Of a stretch of 64,000 nucleotides of DNA, positions 1 through 9,810 are shown in pieces (the first letter of the stretch is position 1; the number at the start of each line of letters is the position of its first letter). The stretch lies in assembly GCF_036894955.1 (NCBI RefSeq), contig NZ_CP145905.1, forward strand, positions 249,001 to 313,000. The letters run 5' to 3'. Position numbers and translations under genes: made by a program. A model generated the notes under the pieces. The model searched no databases and was not told the DNA's origin. It saw nothing but the letters and a program-made list of their open reading frames with translations. The stretch comes from Paenibacillus sp. KS-LC4 (GTDB lineage: Bacteria > Bacillota > Bacilli > Paenibacillales > Paenibacillaceae).

Positions 1-1099
1 AGTTAAATACTTTAACACCTGTAGGAATAGCAATCAGCATCGTCGTTACAGCGAAAAACGCATTGACGTTGGCGCCAGAGCCCATGGTGAAGAAGTGATG
101 CGCCCATGTGAAAAACGAGAAGAAGCTGATCGACATGAGGGCGAATACCATGGATTTGTAGCCAAACAGCTTTTTCTTCGAGAAAGCCGAAACGACCTCA
201 GAGAAAATACCGAATGCTGGCAAAATAACGATATAAACCTCGGGATGTCCCCACATCCAGATGAGGTTAATGTACATCATCGGATTACCGCCGCCATCGA
301 GCGTAAAGAAGTGAGCGCCGAAGTAACGGTCAATAAACAGCAGGAACAGGGTAACGGTCAAGATTGGGAAAGCGAACATAATCGTAATACACGATGAAAG
401 AACGGACCAGACAAACATCGGCATTTTCATCAGCTTCATGCCTGGTGCGCGCATTTTCAAAATCGTTACAACAAAGTTAATACCGGTGGCCAAGGAGCCG
501 ATACCGGAAATTTGAATGCCCCAAATATAGAAATCCTGTCCGAGACCTGGGCTTCCTGACAGCTCGGAGAGCGGTGGATAGGCCAGCCAGCCAGCATCTG
601 GCGAACCGCCGATAACGAAGGAAACGTTAAACAGCATGGCGCCAAAGAAAAACATCCAGAAGCTGAGTGAGTTCAGGAACGGATAGGCGACGTCGCGCGC
701 GCCAATTTGCAGCGGCACAACGATATTGAATAAGCCGAACATAAGCGGCATCGCCATAAACAAAATCATAATAACGCCGTGCGTTGTAAAGATCGCATTA
801 TAGTGGTCGGCGTGGAGGAACTCTACCTGCGGCACAGCGAGCTGAACCCGCATTAGCAGGGCATCGACGCCACCACGGAAAAGCATGAGAATCGACGCGA
901 TAATATACATAATCCCGATTCGTTTATGATCGACGGTGGTCAGCCATTCTGTCCATAGCCAGCGCCATTTTTTGAAATACGACAAGGTGAATACGACGGC
1001 AACGATGGACAAGCCGATGGAGACCTGTGCTCCAAGTATGAGCGGGTCGCCAGTGATGAAAAAGTCATTGAGCAAGAAATCAATTAAATTCTGAAACAT
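1..1099 (-). CDS. qoxB: Cytochrome aa3 quinol oxidase subunit I (partial, C-terminal part outside window)
   Basis: This is the N-terminal 366 codons of a heme-copper oxidase subunit I, the proton-pumping catalytic subunit that reduces O2 to water in the membrane. The translation starts [12 protein letters not shown] and contains the family signatures [39 protein letters not shown], the WGHPEVYI motif with copper-B and crosslink residues, and AHHFFTMG. I choose the quinol oxidase (Qox) over cytochrome c oxidase (Cta) because the adjacent subunit II lacks a CuA site. The ATG at 1097-1099 follows an AAGGAGACGCC-type ribosome-binding site. It lies 24 bases downstream of qoxA, so the two are cotranscribed as in other Bacillales. 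The gene runs off the left edge of the window. Confidence 0.93.
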   Translation of the reverse strand, partial: MFQNLIDFLLNDFFITGDPLILGAQVSIGLSIVAVVFTLSYFKKWRWLWTEWLTTVDHKRIGIMYIIASILMLFRGGVDALLMRVQLAVPQVEFLHADHYNAIFTTHGVIMILFMAMPLMFGLFNIVVPLQIGARDVAYPFLNSLSFWMFFFGAMLFNVSFVIGGSPDAGWLAYPPLSELSGSPGLGQDFYIWGIQISGIGSLATGINFVVTILKMRAPGMKLMKMPMFVWSVLSSCITIMFAFPILTVTLFLLFIDRYFGAHFFTLDGGGNPMMYINLIWMWGHPEVYIVILPAFGIFSEVVSAFSKKKLFGYKSMVFALMSISFFSFFTWAHHFFTMGSGANVNAFFAVTTMLIAIPTGVKVFN

Positions 1100-1123
1100 G
1101 CGGCGTCTCCTTTCGTCTTGTGT

Positions 1124-2128
1124 TTAATGGGAATGCTCATTCGTTGAAGATTTTTGGTCATGATTCATATCCATGCCTTCCATATCCTTCATGTCCATAT
1201 CACTCATATCCATACCTTCGTGATCCTTGCTTGAGTCTTCTGTTGTAGCTGCAGAGCCGCCGTGATGATGGGCAGAGCCGCCCTCGCCAATATATTGCAT
1301 AACTACCTTCTGGAACAGTCCTTCAGGGAAGGAGGAGAATGATTGTACCGTCTCAACGCTTGGCTCAGTAAGCTTCTCGAAGCCTTCTTGCGTCAGAGCA
1401 GGAGCAGTTGTTTTCACCTCTTGAACCCATGCCTTATAGTCATCCTCGGAAGTTGCCTTCACATTAAAGGTCATTTGTGCAAAATGCTCTCCAGTGAAGT
1501 TGGCGCCCGAGCCATAATAATTGCCGATTTCATCTGCCTGCAAATAAAGCGTCATAGCCATGCCGGACATCGTATAAATTTGGCCGCCCAGCTGTGGAAT
1601 CCAGAACGAATTCATCGCCGTATCAGAAGTTAGTCTGAACTGAATCGGTGTACCCTCTGGTATTTGAAGGTAGTTGACTGTAGATATGCCCTCTTCGGGA
1701 TAAGTGAACAGCCATTTCCAATCCAGCGAGGTTACTTCAATCGTTATCGGTGCTTTAGCGGAAACAATAGGTTTAGATGGTTCCAGTTCATAAGAATACT
1801 TCACCGTCACGATCGCCAGAATAGCGATAATTACGATTGGAATGCTCCACCAAATAATTTCCAGCTTCGTGCTGTGATTCCAGTTTGGCTGGTAGGGAGC
1901 GTTGTTGCCCTTTTTGTCGCGATAGCGCCATACAATGAACCCGGTCAAGATCAGAACGGGCACGACAATAACTAGACAGAGGATCGTGGAAAAATAAATC
2001 AAATCCTTCTGGCTTTCGCCGATCGGCCCTTTTGGATCGAGCACCAGATACTGCTCGCCGCAGCCAGAGAGAAGAACGGCCATCAGCATGATGAGCAGGG
2101 GTGTCAATACACGAATATAACGTCTCAA
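1124..2128 (-). CDS. qoxA: Cytochrome aa3 quinol oxidase subunit II, lipoprotein with His/Met-rich tail
   Basis: Subunit II of the quinol oxidase. It shows a lipobox (LLSGC), the Qox-typical segment LVLDPKGPIGESQKDL right after the lipidated cysteine, two transmembrane helices and a cupredoxin-like extracellular domain without the CuA cysteine pair, so electrons come from menaquinol rather than cytochrome c. I place the start at TTG 2126-2128 because AAGGAG lies nine bases upstream; the longest reading frame would add 25 residues that give a poor signal peptide. The last roughly 50 residues are unusual: a HHHGG run followed by repeated MDM, HEGMDMSDMDM and MDMNHDQ patterns, which look like a metal-binding extension. 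It is the first gene of the qoxAB unit; the preceding gene is separated by a terminator. Confidence 0.92.
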   Translation of the reverse strand: MRRYIRVLTPLLIMLMAVLLSGCGEQYLVLDPKGPIGESQKDLIYFSTILCLVIVVPVLILTGFIVWRYRDKKGNNAPYQPNWNHSTKLEIIWWSIPIVIIAILAIVTVKYSYELEPSKPIVSAKAPITIEVTSLDWKWLFTYPEEGISTVNYLQIPEGTPIQFRLTSDTAMNSFWIPQLGGQIYTMSGMAMTLYLQADEIGNYYGSGANFTGEHFAQMTFNVKATSEDDYKAWVQEVKTTAPALTQEGFEKLTEPSVETVQSFSSFPEGLFQKVVMQYIGEGGSAHHHGGSAATTEDSSKDHEGMDMSDMDMKDMEGMDMNHDQKSSTNEHSH

Positions 2129-2297
2129 ATGGTTCAACTCCTTGGATATACTCTTAGCCTTAACATTAGCAGAAGTCGAGAAGAATAACTGCTGACTTAA
2201 CAATTACGTCAACAATTCGTCTTTTTTTCGTAATAGAAAGTTCACTAGTTCGACAATTGTCATTCACTGGCTCTCAAAAAACGTTAATTTATCTAAA

Positions 2298-2313
2298 GTG
2301 AAGCGCTTGTCAC
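2298..2313. promoter_or_regulatory. Imperfect palindrome upstream of qoxA
   Basis: GTGAAGCGCTTGTCAC has outer GTG/CAC arms around a central AAGCGCTT, in the 5' region of qoxA. It resembles a catabolite-control (cre) palindrome in its centre but does not fit the cre consensus in its flanks, so the regulator is unknown. Confidence 0.25.
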
Positions 2314-2365
2314 CGTTCTTTGGCGGCATGTGCGGACTGAACTACATTAAAGTAGGTTGAAACAA

Positions 2366-2404
2366 ATAAAAAGCCCCACTGTCAATTCGACGGTGAGACT
2401 TTAA
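2366..2404 (-). terminator. Intrinsic terminator between the small membrane protein gene and qoxA
   Basis: On the minus strand AGTCTCACCGTC pairs, with two G-T wobbles, with GACAGTGGGGCT across a short loop and is followed by TTTTTATTTG. It lies just downstream of the gene ending at 2441 and upstream of qoxA, so it separates the two transcripts. Confidence 0.75.
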
Positions 2405-2440
2405 ATTTTACCTTCTCCAATTTGTGCTGCTTCAATACAG

Positions 2441-2710
2441 TTACTTGTGTTCTTCAGCCTGCGCCCGTCTTGCATGAACAAGGCCAATTGCAGTACCGAT
2501 TGTGTAAATAAATACACTGCCGACCATAAATCCGAGCCCTACCATAAGCCATACGTTCTTATCACTGAAGTGGCTGAGATTTATTAAGCAAAGGACTACG
2601 CCTACAGAGAGAACGGTCCAAGCGATGATGGTCATTGCGGTTACCAAACGTTTCACACTAGCTGCGGTTGCTGATTTAACGTCGCTGATTGTTGCTGTTT
2701 TCGTTGTCAT
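2441..2710 (-). CDS. Small two-helix membrane protein of unknown function
   Basis: An 89-residue protein with two predicted transmembrane helices (roughly residues 22-44 and 53-76) and a basic C-terminus (HARRAQAEEHK). I do not recognise a family with confidence. The start ATG at 2708-2710 is chosen because GGGGTG lies six bases upstream; the frame is open for 14 more codons but without a ribosome-binding site. A good promoter lies directly upstream on the same strand (2751-2780) and a terminator directly downstream, so it is probably a monocistronic gene. Its position upstream of the quinol oxidase genes may be coincidental. Confidence 0.75.
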   Translation of the reverse strand: MTTKTATISDVKSATAASVKRLVTAMTIIAWTVLSVGVVLCLINLSHFSDKNVWLMVGLGFMVGSVFIYTIGTAIGLVHARRAQAEEHK

Positions 2711-2750
2711 TATAAACACCCCGTTTACTTGTAAGTGCTTTCTTGAACTC

Positions 2751-2780
2751 ATTATAACACACTTTATGCAATTTGTTCAA
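2751..2780 (-). promoter_or_regulatory. Sigma-A-type promoter of the small membrane protein gene
   Basis: On the minus strand TTGAAC (2775-2780) and TATAAT (2751-2756) are separated by 18 bases, about 40 bases upstream of the start codon. Confidence 0.7.
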
Positions 2781-2849
2781 AGAAAATTCACGATTTGATC
2801 AAATTATCGACAAAATTAGGTGAAGTGACTTTACTTTTAGGTTTTTGTC

Positions 2850-5075
2850 TTACTCATGCTGCCACCAGCGCTTCAAGTCATGCCACCATGATTTTCGTTC
2901 TTCGGCAGCTTTGCTCTCTACTGTTCCCTGAACGGAGGGGTCGCCGGGATCGCCAGAGGCTTCGCCGCATACTTCATTAGGCTCAGTTCCTTTGACGAAA
3001 TATTCGAGCTGTTTCCCCGAACAGGTGGCTTCGGCTACCCTGCCGCTGGCTGGATCAACGTAGACGCTGACGACATCTGCCGGTATCGGGAAAATTTTTG
3101 GCGGAACCGCTGATAGCGCCTGCTCGGTATAGGCTGCGAAAATCGGCGCTGCATGGTGCGCTTCGGCTACGGTCAGTTTGCGGCCTTTGTCAAAGCCTGT
3201 CCACACCGCCGTGGCCAGCTCTGGCGTATAGCCAACCAGCCAAGCATCATTAGCAGTCGTGCCCGTTTTGCCAGCCACGGGCCGCTTGATCATGGCTGCC
3301 ACGCGATTTCCGGTGCCTCCGCTTTCGAAGACGCTTTCCATCAGGCTGGTCAGTACGAACGCATTTGCGGGATCAACAAGCTGCTCGGCCTGCTGCTTCG
3401 CTTCATATAAAGTATGTCCACTGCGATCCTCGATTCGAATGATGGCAATCGGCTCTACCCGCTTGCCTCCGTTCGCCAGTACAGCGAAAGCGGAAGCCAT
3501 CTGGTAAGGGCTGACTGGGAAGGTGCCCAGAGCGAGTGAAGGCAGCGGGCTCATGGGGCTCGTAATACCCAGCTTGCGAGCCGTCTCAATGACTTTGTCT
3601 GCGCCAACCGTCATAAGGGTATCTACAGCGTAAATGTTGTCGGAGCTGGCAATCGCTTGCCGCATCGTAATAAAGTCGTTGGTGTACTTGTCATTGTAAT
3701 TGCTAGGCTTATAAACTTTGCGTCCCTCATCATAAATGAAGGAAGTGGGCTCGCTCTTGAAGCGTGAAGCAGGCGTCAGCAGGCCGCTTTGAAGCGCAGT
3801 CAAGTAAACAATCGGCTTGAACGAAGAGCCGGGCTGGCGTGTATCGGCAAAAACACGATTAAATTGATTATTTTTGTAATCGCGTCCGCCAACCATGGCT
3901 TTAATATAGCCATTGCGCGGATCGAGCGAGATGAGCGCCGCCTGCTGCCCTTCGCTGCCCGACAATTCCTTGTCGATGGCGGTTTCGGCAGCATTTTGCG
4001 CCACAGGATCAAGGGTTGTATATATGGTAATGCCGCCCTCGTTCAGCAGTTGTTCGTTAATGCCAAGCTTGTCCACGGCCAAATACTTCACATAGTCGCG
4101 AAAATATGGCGCGAATCCACTTTGATTGCCGGCTCCAAGAGGCTGAAATTGCAGCAGCTCTTTATAGGCTTTATCCGCCTCCGCCTTGGAAATCATGCCA
4201 TCCTCCGCCATAATGGACAAAATGGTAAGCTGCCTGTCCTTGGCGTTTTTCATATCCATGTATGGGGAATAGTATTTGGGACCCTTCGGAATGCCTGCCA
4301 GCATGGCGCTTTCGGCGAGCGTCAAATCCGATGCCTTCTTATTAAAATAGAGCGAAGCTGCCGCCTCGATGCCGTAAGCGCCGTGACCGTAATAAATTTG
4401 GTTCAAATAAAGGCTCAAAATTTCATCCTTGGAATAGTGCATCTCTAGCTGCATGGTGTAGATCGCTTCCTTGAATTTACGCTGCCACGTTTTCTCATGC
4501 GTCAAATACAAATTGCGGGCGAGCTGTTGTGTCAGCGTGCTAGCTCCTTGCTTGGCTGATAGCGAAACGGTATTTGCTACAATGGCGCGCCCCAATCCTT
4601 TAATGTCGAAGCCAGGGTGGCTGTAGAAGCGCCTGTCTTCAATAGCGATGGTCGCCTTCACCAGGTTGGGAGCAATTTGATCGAGCGGAACCGAGCGGCG
4701 ATTTTCGCCAGTGTGGAAGGTATCAATAACCTGACCGTGCAGGTCGAGCATTTGAGAGGTTTGGCTAATGGATGCTGCGGGCAGCGACTGCATGCTTAAA
4801 TACAGCAGAGCGCCGACGAGGCTGGCGGTCAGCAGCAGAAACAGTGCGGCAATTCGCCCCGCCCATTTTTTAAATCGACGAAAGGCCGTAGGCTGCTGAA
4901 CCATGCCAGGCGTTTGCTGCCGAGATGCTTGCTGTGCGGGTGCTTGGGTTGGTTGTGGGCGCCTATGCCCGTTCAGGCTTGGCCGCTTGTGGAGTCTAGG
5001 GAAAAACCGCTCAGAAAACGCGGAAAGCTTGCGGCTTAAGGACGGCTTGGCGGGCTTGATTTTGTGCTTGTTCAT
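2850..5075 (-). CDS. Class A (bifunctional) penicillin-binding protein, PbpG/PbpF-like
   Basis: A 741-residue peptidoglycan glycosyltransferase/transpeptidase. Residues 1-70 are a basic, Pro/Gln-rich cytoplasmic stretch, residues 73-95 a membrane anchor. The GT51 domain has EDRRFYSHPGFD with catalytic Glu146 and GASTLTQQLARN at about 177-189. The transpeptidase domain has the serine motif SSFK (417-420), SDN (478-480) and KTGT (603-606), so all catalytic motifs are intact. The start ATG at 5073-5075 follows AGGGAG by eight bases. It is divergent from speE-speB, the same neighbourhood as pbpG (ywhE) of Bacillus subtilis, a sporulation-associated enzyme; orthology is likely but inferred from context. 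The C-terminus ends in a Trp-rich segment (SWWHDLKRWWQHE). Confidence 0.93.
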   Translation of the reverse strand: MNKHKIKPAKPSLSRKLSAFSERFFPRLHKRPSLNGHRRPQPTQAPAQQASRQQTPGMVQQPTAFRRFKKWAGRIAALFLLLTASLVGALLYLSMQSLPAASISQTSQMLDLHGQVIDTFHTGENRRSVPLDQIAPNLVKATIAIEDRRFYSHPGFDIKGLGRAIVANTVSLSAKQGASTLTQQLARNLYLTHEKTWQRKFKEAIYTMQLEMHYSKDEILSLYLNQIYYGHGAYGIEAAASLYFNKKASDLTLAESAMLAGIPKGPKYYSPYMDMKNAKDRQLTILSIMAEDGMISKAEADKAYKELLQFQPLGAGNQSGFAPYFRDYVKYLAVDKLGINEQLLNEGGITIYTTLDPVAQNAAETAIDKELSGSEGQQAALISLDPRNGYIKAMVGGRDYKNNQFNRVFADTRQPGSSFKPIVYLTALQSGLLTPASRFKSEPTSFIYDEGRKVYKPSNYNDKYTNDFITMRQAIASSDNIYAVDTLMTVGADKVIETARKLGITSPMSPLPSLALGTFPVSPYQMASAFAVLANGGKRVEPIAIIRIEDRSGHTLYEAKQQAEQLVDPANAFVLTSLMESVFESGGTGNRVAAMIKRPVAGKTGTTANDAWLVGYTPELATAVWTGFDKGRKLTVAEAHHAAPIFAAYTEQALSAVPPKIFPIPADVVSVYVDPASGRVAEATCSGKQLEYFVKGTEPNEVCGEASGDPGDPSVQGTVESKAAEERKSWWHDLKRWWQHE

Positions 5076-5192
5076 GGAGCGTGCTCCCTTCGGATGAACG
5101 ATCATTCCTCTTTAGTATGGAAAAAGCAGGGAGGCTATATTCATCCTATGTTAGCGGAGTGTTAATTTTTTGGACGGATATGGTGTAAAAGG

Positions 5193-5220
5193 TTGCTTTT
5201 TGACCTCGTTCTACTATAAT
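5193..5220 (+). promoter_or_regulatory. Promoter of speE-speB
   Basis: TTGCTT (5193-5198) and a perfect TATAAT (5215-5220) with a 16-base spacer, 40 bases ahead of the speE start codon in the intergenic region shared with the divergent penicillin-binding protein gene. Confidence 0.7.
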
Positions 5221-5259
5221 ACAGATTGAACCATTGACGGAAAGAAGGGATATCACGCT

Positions 5260-6087
5260 ATGGAATTGTGGTACACGGAGAAACAAACGGACAGCTTCGG
5301 CATTACGGCGAAGATTACAGAAACTTATGTGACGGAACAAACGGACTTTCAAAAGCTCGATATGATTGAGACGGAAGAATTCGGAACGATGCTCGTATTG
5401 GATGGCATGGTTATGACAACAGTTAAGGATGAGTTCGTTTACCACGAGATGGTAGCGCACCCGATCCTGTTCACGCACCCGAACCCTGAGCAAGTGCTCG
5501 TTGTGGGCGGCGGCGACGGCGGCGTTATTCGCGAAATCATGAAGCACCCTAAGGTGAAAAAGGCAGTTCTCGTTGATATCGACGGTAAAGTTATCGAATA
5601 TTCGAAAAAATATTTGCCGACCATTGCTGGTGAGCTGGACAACCCGCGCGTAGAAGTTATCGTGAATGATGGCTTCATGCATATCCACGATCACAAAAAC
5701 ACGTATGATGTCATTATGGTTGACTCCACAGAGCCAGTTGGCCCTGCAGCCAACCTGTTCACACGCGGCTTCTATCAAGGCATTTACGAAGCGCTGAAGG
5801 AAGATGGCATTTTCGTTGCACAAACAGACAACCCTTGGTTTAAGGCTGACCTGATCCAAAGCGTCAACAAGGATGTGAAAGAAGTGTTCCCAATCGTGCG
5901 CGTGTACGGTGCGAACATTCCTACGTATCCGAGCGGCCTATGGACATTTACGTTGGGCAGCAAAAAGTACGATCCGCTTGAGGTTGAAGAAGCCTCGATC
6001 GCTGAGATCGATACGAAATATTATTCTCCGCGCCTTCACAAAGCGGCATTCGTGCTGCCTAAATTTGTGGAAGACCTGATTAAATAA
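5260..6087 (+). CDS. speE: Spermidine synthase (polyamine aminopropyltransferase)
   Basis: A 275-residue cytoplasmic enzyme that transfers an aminopropyl group from decarboxylated S-adenosylmethionine to putrescine. It starts [10 protein letters not shown], has the nucleotide-binding GGGDGG at residues 83-88, an acidic residue after the second strand (VDIDGK), and the catalytic Asp155 in [10 protein letters not shown]. Its length matches the short Bacillus-type SpeE. GAAGGG lies ten bases before the ATG. It is followed 31 bases later by speB, and the pair shares one promoter (5193-5220) and one terminator (7021-7063), so they form an operon for the agmatine-to-spermidine route. Confidence 0.96.
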   Translation: MELWYTEKQTDSFGITAKITETYVTEQTDFQKLDMIETEEFGTMLVLDGMVMTTVKDEFVYHEMVAHPILFTHPNPEQVLVVGGGDGGVIREIMKHPKVKKAVLVDIDGKVIEYSKKYLPTIAGELDNPRVEVIVNDGFMHIHDHKNTYDVIMVDSTEPVGPAANLFTRGFYQGIYEALKEDGIFVAQTDNPWFKADLIQSVNKDVKEVFPIVRVYGANIPTYPSGLWTFTLGSKKYDPLEVEEASIAEIDTKYYSPRLHKAAFVLPKFVEDLIK

Positions 6088-6118
6088 GCAAACGCACAGA
6101 AAGCGAGGACAAGCCCTC

Positions 6119-6988
6119 ATGAAACTCGATCAAAAATATTCCGGCAACGTCTTCATCCTGAGCTCTGAGGATTATGCGGCTTCCAAAGCGGTAATCTACG
6201 GCATGCCGATGGATTTCACCGTCAGCTTCCGCCCAGGCTCTCGCTTCGGCCCTCCGCGCATTCGCGAGGTGTCGATTGGTCTGGAAGAATACAGCCCGTA
6301 TCTCGACCGCAGCCTGGAGGAGATTGAATACTTCGACGCAGGCGATCTGCTGCTGCCATTCGGCAACGCGGCACGCAGCCTTGAAATTATCGGCGAATTT
6401 GTTCGCGGCGTTCTGAACGATGGCAAAATGCCAGTTGGAATGGGCGGCGAGCATCTCGTGTCGTGGCCGATTTTCCAAGAGGTGTATGCGAAATATCCGG
6501 ATCTTGCGATCATTCATTTTGATGCGCATGCGGATCTGCGTGAAAGCTATGAAGGCGAGCCTTTGTCGCACTCCACGCCGCTGCGCAAAGCAGCAGGTCT
6601 GCTTGGCGGCAAAAACATTTACCAATTCGGTATTCGTTCGGGCTCCCGCGAGGAGTTCCAATATGCCCGCGAGAACATCAATTTCCACCCGTTCGAGGTG
6701 CTGGAGCCTTTGAAAAAAGTGCTTCCGGAGCTGGCAGGACGTCCGGTTTACTTGACGATCGACATTGATGTGCTTGACCCTTCGGCAGCGCCGGGCACGG
6801 GCACAGCAGAGGCTGGCGGCATTACATCGAAGGAGCTGATTGAAGCGGTTCACGCTATCGCAGCTTCCGGTGTAAACGTTGTTGGCTGCGACCTTGTTGA
6901 GGTAGCGCCTGCTTATGACCCGACGGAGCAAACGCAAATCGTTGCGGCGAAGGTCATTCGCGAAATGCTGCTTGGTTTTATTAAGTAG
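6119..6988 (+). CDS. speB: Agmatinase
   Basis: A 289-residue member of the ureohydrolase family that hydrolyses agmatine to putrescine and urea, feeding SpeE. All metal ligands of the binuclear manganese centre are visible: GGEH (His112), HFDAHAD (Asp135, His137, Asp139) and TIDIDVLDP (Asp215, Asp217). The substrate loop PGTGTAEAGG follows. It is the second gene of the speE-speB operon. Arginase is a related alternative, but pairing with speE and the sequence signature favour agmatinase. Confidence 0.96.
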   Translation: MKLDQKYSGNVFILSSEDYAASKAVIYGMPMDFTVSFRPGSRFGPPRIREVSIGLEEYSPYLDRSLEEIEYFDAGDLLLPFGNAARSLEIIGEFVRGVLNDGKMPVGMGGEHLVSWPIFQEVYAKYPDLAIIHFDAHADLRESYEGEPLSHSTPLRKAAGLLGGKNIYQFGIRSGSREEFQYARENINFHPFEVLEPLKKVLPELAGRPVYLTIDIDVLDPSAAPGTGTAEAGGITSKELIEAVHAIAASGVNVVGCDLVEVAPAYDPTEQTQIVAAKVIREMLLGFIK

Positions 6989-7020
6989 CACTTCAATATA
7001 AGCAGCATTTGAAATCAGAA

Positions 7021-7063
7021 AGAAGCTTGCTCTGGCATAGATGGCCGAGGCAAGCTTCTTTTT
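7021..7063. terminator. Bidirectional terminator between speB and ssuD
   Basis: AGAAGCTTGC pairs with GCAAGCTTCT around a central loop. It is followed by a T-run on the plus strand and preceded by an A-rich stretch that gives TTCTTTCTG on the minus strand, so it can end both speEB and the converging ssuD transcript. Confidence 0.85.
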
Positions 7064-7111
7064 CATGTGAGCTCAGGTTGTCTACTTCTGAAAATAAGGA
7101 TTTTTGCGATT

Positions 7112-8263
7112 TTACCGCTTCGCTGTCAGCTTCTCCCCGCTCGGTAGTTCATTGTTGGCGATCATTTCGCCGAACGGGCTGATGAAGGAAGGGTGGCTTT
7201 CGCCATTCCTATGGTTTAAGGGCAGCCTCGGAAAGAGCAGCTCGGCTGTTCGGTAAGCTTCCTCCAGATGCGGATAGCCTGACAAAATAAACGTTTCAAT
7301 GCCCAGCTCCGCGTATTCCTTCATACGTGCAGCAACGCTGTCCGGGCTTCCGACCAGCGCCGTACCTGCACCGCCGCGAACAAGTCCGATGCCGGCCCAC
7401 AGATTAGGGCTGATTTCCAGCTTGGAGCGGTCGCCAGCGTGAAGCTGAGCCATTCTTTTCTGGCCCTCGGAATCCATTCTGGCGAAAATTTGCTGGGCAG
7501 AAGCAATCGTCTCTTCATCTAAATGCTGAATGAGCTCATTAGCTGCTTGCCAGGCTTCCTCTTCAGTAGGACGGACAATGACATGTAGACGAATGCCGAA
7601 CCGCAGTGTTCGGCCCTGTGCGTCTGCGAGCTTCTTCATCCGGTTGATCTTTTCCTCAACCTGCTGAGGCGGCTCACCCCATGTTAAATACACATCGACA
7701 TGCTCGGCAGCGACCTCCATGGCTGCTTCCGAGGAGCCGCCGAAATAGAGCGGAGGATAGGGCTTTTGAATGGGTGGATAAAGCGCTTTGCCGCCTTCGA
7801 TACGAATATGCTCGCCTGTAAAATCCACCGATTCCCCTTGAAGCTCCTTGCGCCACACCTCGAGAAACTCTTCAGTCAGCGCATAACGGTCATCATGGCT
7901 GAGAAAAAGGCCGTCTCCGGCAAGCTCGATTGGGTCGCCGCCCGCTACGACATTAATCAGCAAGCGTCCGTTAGAGAAGCGATCCAGCGTTGCGGACATG
8001 CGGGCGGCAAGGGTGGGCGATACGAGCCCCGGCCTGACCGCCACTAGAAATTTCAATCGTTCGGTAACCGGGATGAGGCTGGAGGCGACGACCCAGGCGT
8101 CCTCACAGGACTTGCCCGTCGGCAGCAAAACGCCGCTGTAACCCAGCTCATCGGCCGCTTGGGCAATTTGCTTGCAATAGGAGTAGCTGACAGCCCGCGC
8201 TCCCTCGCGTGTTCCTAAATATCGCCCGTCACCATGTGTGGGAATAAACCAGAATATTTCCAT
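7112..8263 (-). CDS. ssuD: FMNH2-dependent alkanesulfonate monooxygenase
   Basis: A 383-residue luciferase-like (LLM class) TIM-barrel enzyme that oxygenates alkanesulfonates to aldehyde and sulfite with reduced FMN. The N-terminus [16 protein letters not shown], the segment [23 protein letters not shown] and the late [34 protein letters not shown] region (quoted here only in part as [10 protein letters not shown]) are typical of SsuD. AAGGAGG lies ten bases before the ATG. It is the second gene of a minus-strand pair with the HpaB-family gene 51 bases upstream. No SsuE flavin reductase and no SsuABC transporter are in the window, so both must be encoded elsewhere. Confidence 0.92.
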   Translation of the reverse strand: MEIFWFIPTHGDGRYLGTREGARAVSYSYCKQIAQAADELGYSGVLLPTGKSCEDAWVVASSLIPVTERLKFLVAVRPGLVSPTLAARMSATLDRFSNGRLLINVVAGGDPIELAGDGLFLSHDDRYALTEEFLEVWRKELQGESVDFTGEHIRIEGGKALYPPIQKPYPPLYFGGSSEAAMEVAAEHVDVYLTWGEPPQQVEEKINRMKKLADAQGRTLRFGIRLHVIVRPTEEEAWQAANELIQHLDEETIASAQQIFARMDSEGQKRMAQLHAGDRSKLEISPNLWAGIGLVRGGAGTALVGSPDSVAARMKEYAELGIETFILSGYPHLEEAYRTAELLFPRLPLNHRNGESHPSFISPFGEMIANNELPSGEKLTAKR

Positions 8264-8314
8264 GCCGTAGTGGCCTCCTTTTTTAAAATGATTGCTTTAT
8301 CGCAACCTTGTCAA

Positions 8315-9754
8315 TCAGCGTTTGCTGCTCTCCATAAGCAGCCGCCAGACGGGGTCTGTCAGGCTTTCCTTATCAAAGCCGAGATATTGGTTGGCATAAG
8401 CCCGAACGGGATCACCGGCGTAGAAACGCTCATACAGCTCATGCCGTGATCCGAGCGGACTTCCGACCAAATCCCAAGCCAGCTTGAACAGCTGGACCTT
8501 CTTCTCGGCGCTGACAGAGGCACCCTCAAAATAAAGATGCATCAGCTTTGAGATAGGGCCATAGAAGTCCTCGACGCCTGCGGGTGCCTGCACAAACCCG
8601 CCGCCGCCGACCTGCTGGACAATCTCGATAGCTCGCGGATAAAACTTTGTTCCAATATTGCGAGCTGCATCAATGTAGGAAATTTCCGGAACGAGCACGC
8701 CGGCAGCATCGGGCCGGGCCTGTGTCTCTGAGGCGATGACGAGCGCCTTCATGACTGAAATTTGGGTAAGCAGCTCCCCGAGCTTTTCCTGCACATGCAG
8801 AAAGCCATTGGCGCCAATCGCCTCCGCAATCGCGAATGCAATGCCAGTTACAAATTCGAGCTTGGCGACATAGCGCACAACATTTTGATGGAAAGCCAGC
8901 GCATTGGCTGTTTTGTTCGCTCTGAGCGCGAGCACCTTCTCGGAATCGCCGTGCAGCAGCACCCTTTCCCAAGGAATGAGCACATCATCGAAAAATAGCA
9001 CGGCATCCATCTCGTCATAACGAGAGCTCAATATATGATTCTGCTCTCTGCCGTCTGCGAAGGATTCCCGGCACACAATATGCAGCCCCGGCGAGTTAGC
9101 CGGTACGATCAGCACATGAGCGTGCTTGTGCTCCTCAGACTTGAATTTAAGAAAGGAGAAAATGAGGAAATCATGGGTGTAGGGCGCACCTGTCGCAATC
9201 ATTTTGGCCCCGCGTACGACGATGCCTTCGCTCGTCTCCTTCACCACATGCAGAAAACGTTCGGAGATGCGGCTGTCTTCGAGACTGCTTGAACGGTCAA
9301 TCTGCGGGTCGATAATGGCGGTAGTCAAAAATAAATCCTGATCCCGCGCTTTCTCATAATAGGCGGTGATTTTGGATTCGAAATGGGGATCTAGCTGCCC
9401 CAGCTCGGATTTTGCCGCATACCAGCCGGTTACCAAGGATCGTGCATAGTCGGACAGCCTGCTCATCATGCCGTGCGTCTCCTGAGACCAGAAAGCAAAC
9501 GACTCGCTGCGTTTCGCAAGCTGCTCAGAAGTATAGGGTACAAGAAAGGAACTATGGGCATAGCGGTCGGTTCCTGAAACTTGAAAGCCGATTTTATCTC
9601 TCACTTCTGGGTCGTCGAGTTGATTAAACAAGGTTTTGATCGTCTCAAGCGTGCCTTTGAAGGCTGGATGGGAAGGCAAATCACTTAGCTTTTCTCCTCC
9701 CAGCCATACGCTTCTTCCATCATTCAAGCTTTGAAGAAAATGTCCTCCCCGCAC
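8315..9754 (-). CDS. HpaB-family flavin-dependent monooxygenase
   Basis: A 479-residue protein of the 4-hydroxyphenylacetate 3-monooxygenase (large component) family, which has an acyl-CoA dehydrogenase-like fold and uses reduced flavin from a separate reductase. Visible family features are GTDRYAHSSFLVPY near the N-terminus, FLTTAIIDPQIDRS, GIVVRGAKMIATGAPYTHDF, DVLIPWERVLLHGD and QVGGGGFVQAPAGVEDF. The GTG start at 9752-9754 is supported by AGGAG ten bases upstream. The true substrate cannot be read from sequence; its operon with ssuD and the sulfone-oxygenase genes across the divergent promoter suggests an organosulfur or other xenobiotic substrate rather than hydroxyphenylacetate. Confidence 0.85.
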   Translation of the reverse strand: MRGGHFLQSLNDGRSVWLGGEKLSDLPSHPAFKGTLETIKTLFNQLDDPEVRDKIGFQVSGTDRYAHSSFLVPYTSEQLAKRSESFAFWSQETHGMMSRLSDYARSLVTGWYAAKSELGQLDPHFESKITAYYEKARDQDLFLTTAIIDPQIDRSSSLEDSRISERFLHVVKETSEGIVVRGAKMIATGAPYTHDFLIFSFLKFKSEEHKHAHVLIVPANSPGLHIVCRESFADGREQNHILSSRYDEMDAVLFFDDVLIPWERVLLHGDSEKVLALRANKTANALAFHQNVVRYVAKLEFVTGIAFAIAEAIGANGFLHVQEKLGELLTQISVMKALVIASETQARPDAAGVLVPEISYIDAARNIGTKFYPRAIEIVQQVGGGGFVQAPAGVEDFYGPISKLMHLYFEGASVSAEKKVQLFKLAWDLVGSPLGSRHELYERFYAGDPVRAYANQYLGFDKESLTDPVWRLLMESSKR

Positions 9755-9810
9755 TGAAGCTGGTCTCCTTTCATGGGTAATCCCCTGTTTTTTAATCTCG
9801 CAAAAACCAA

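Noticed and set aside
95..397. 100-codon plus-strand frame opposite qoxB
   Set aside because: It lies wholly inside the conserved subunit I gene and shows no protein family feature.
2298..2313. CcpA (cre) site for the qox genes
   Set aside because: The centre is palindromic, but several fixed positions of the cre consensus do not match; listed only as an unassigned palindrome.
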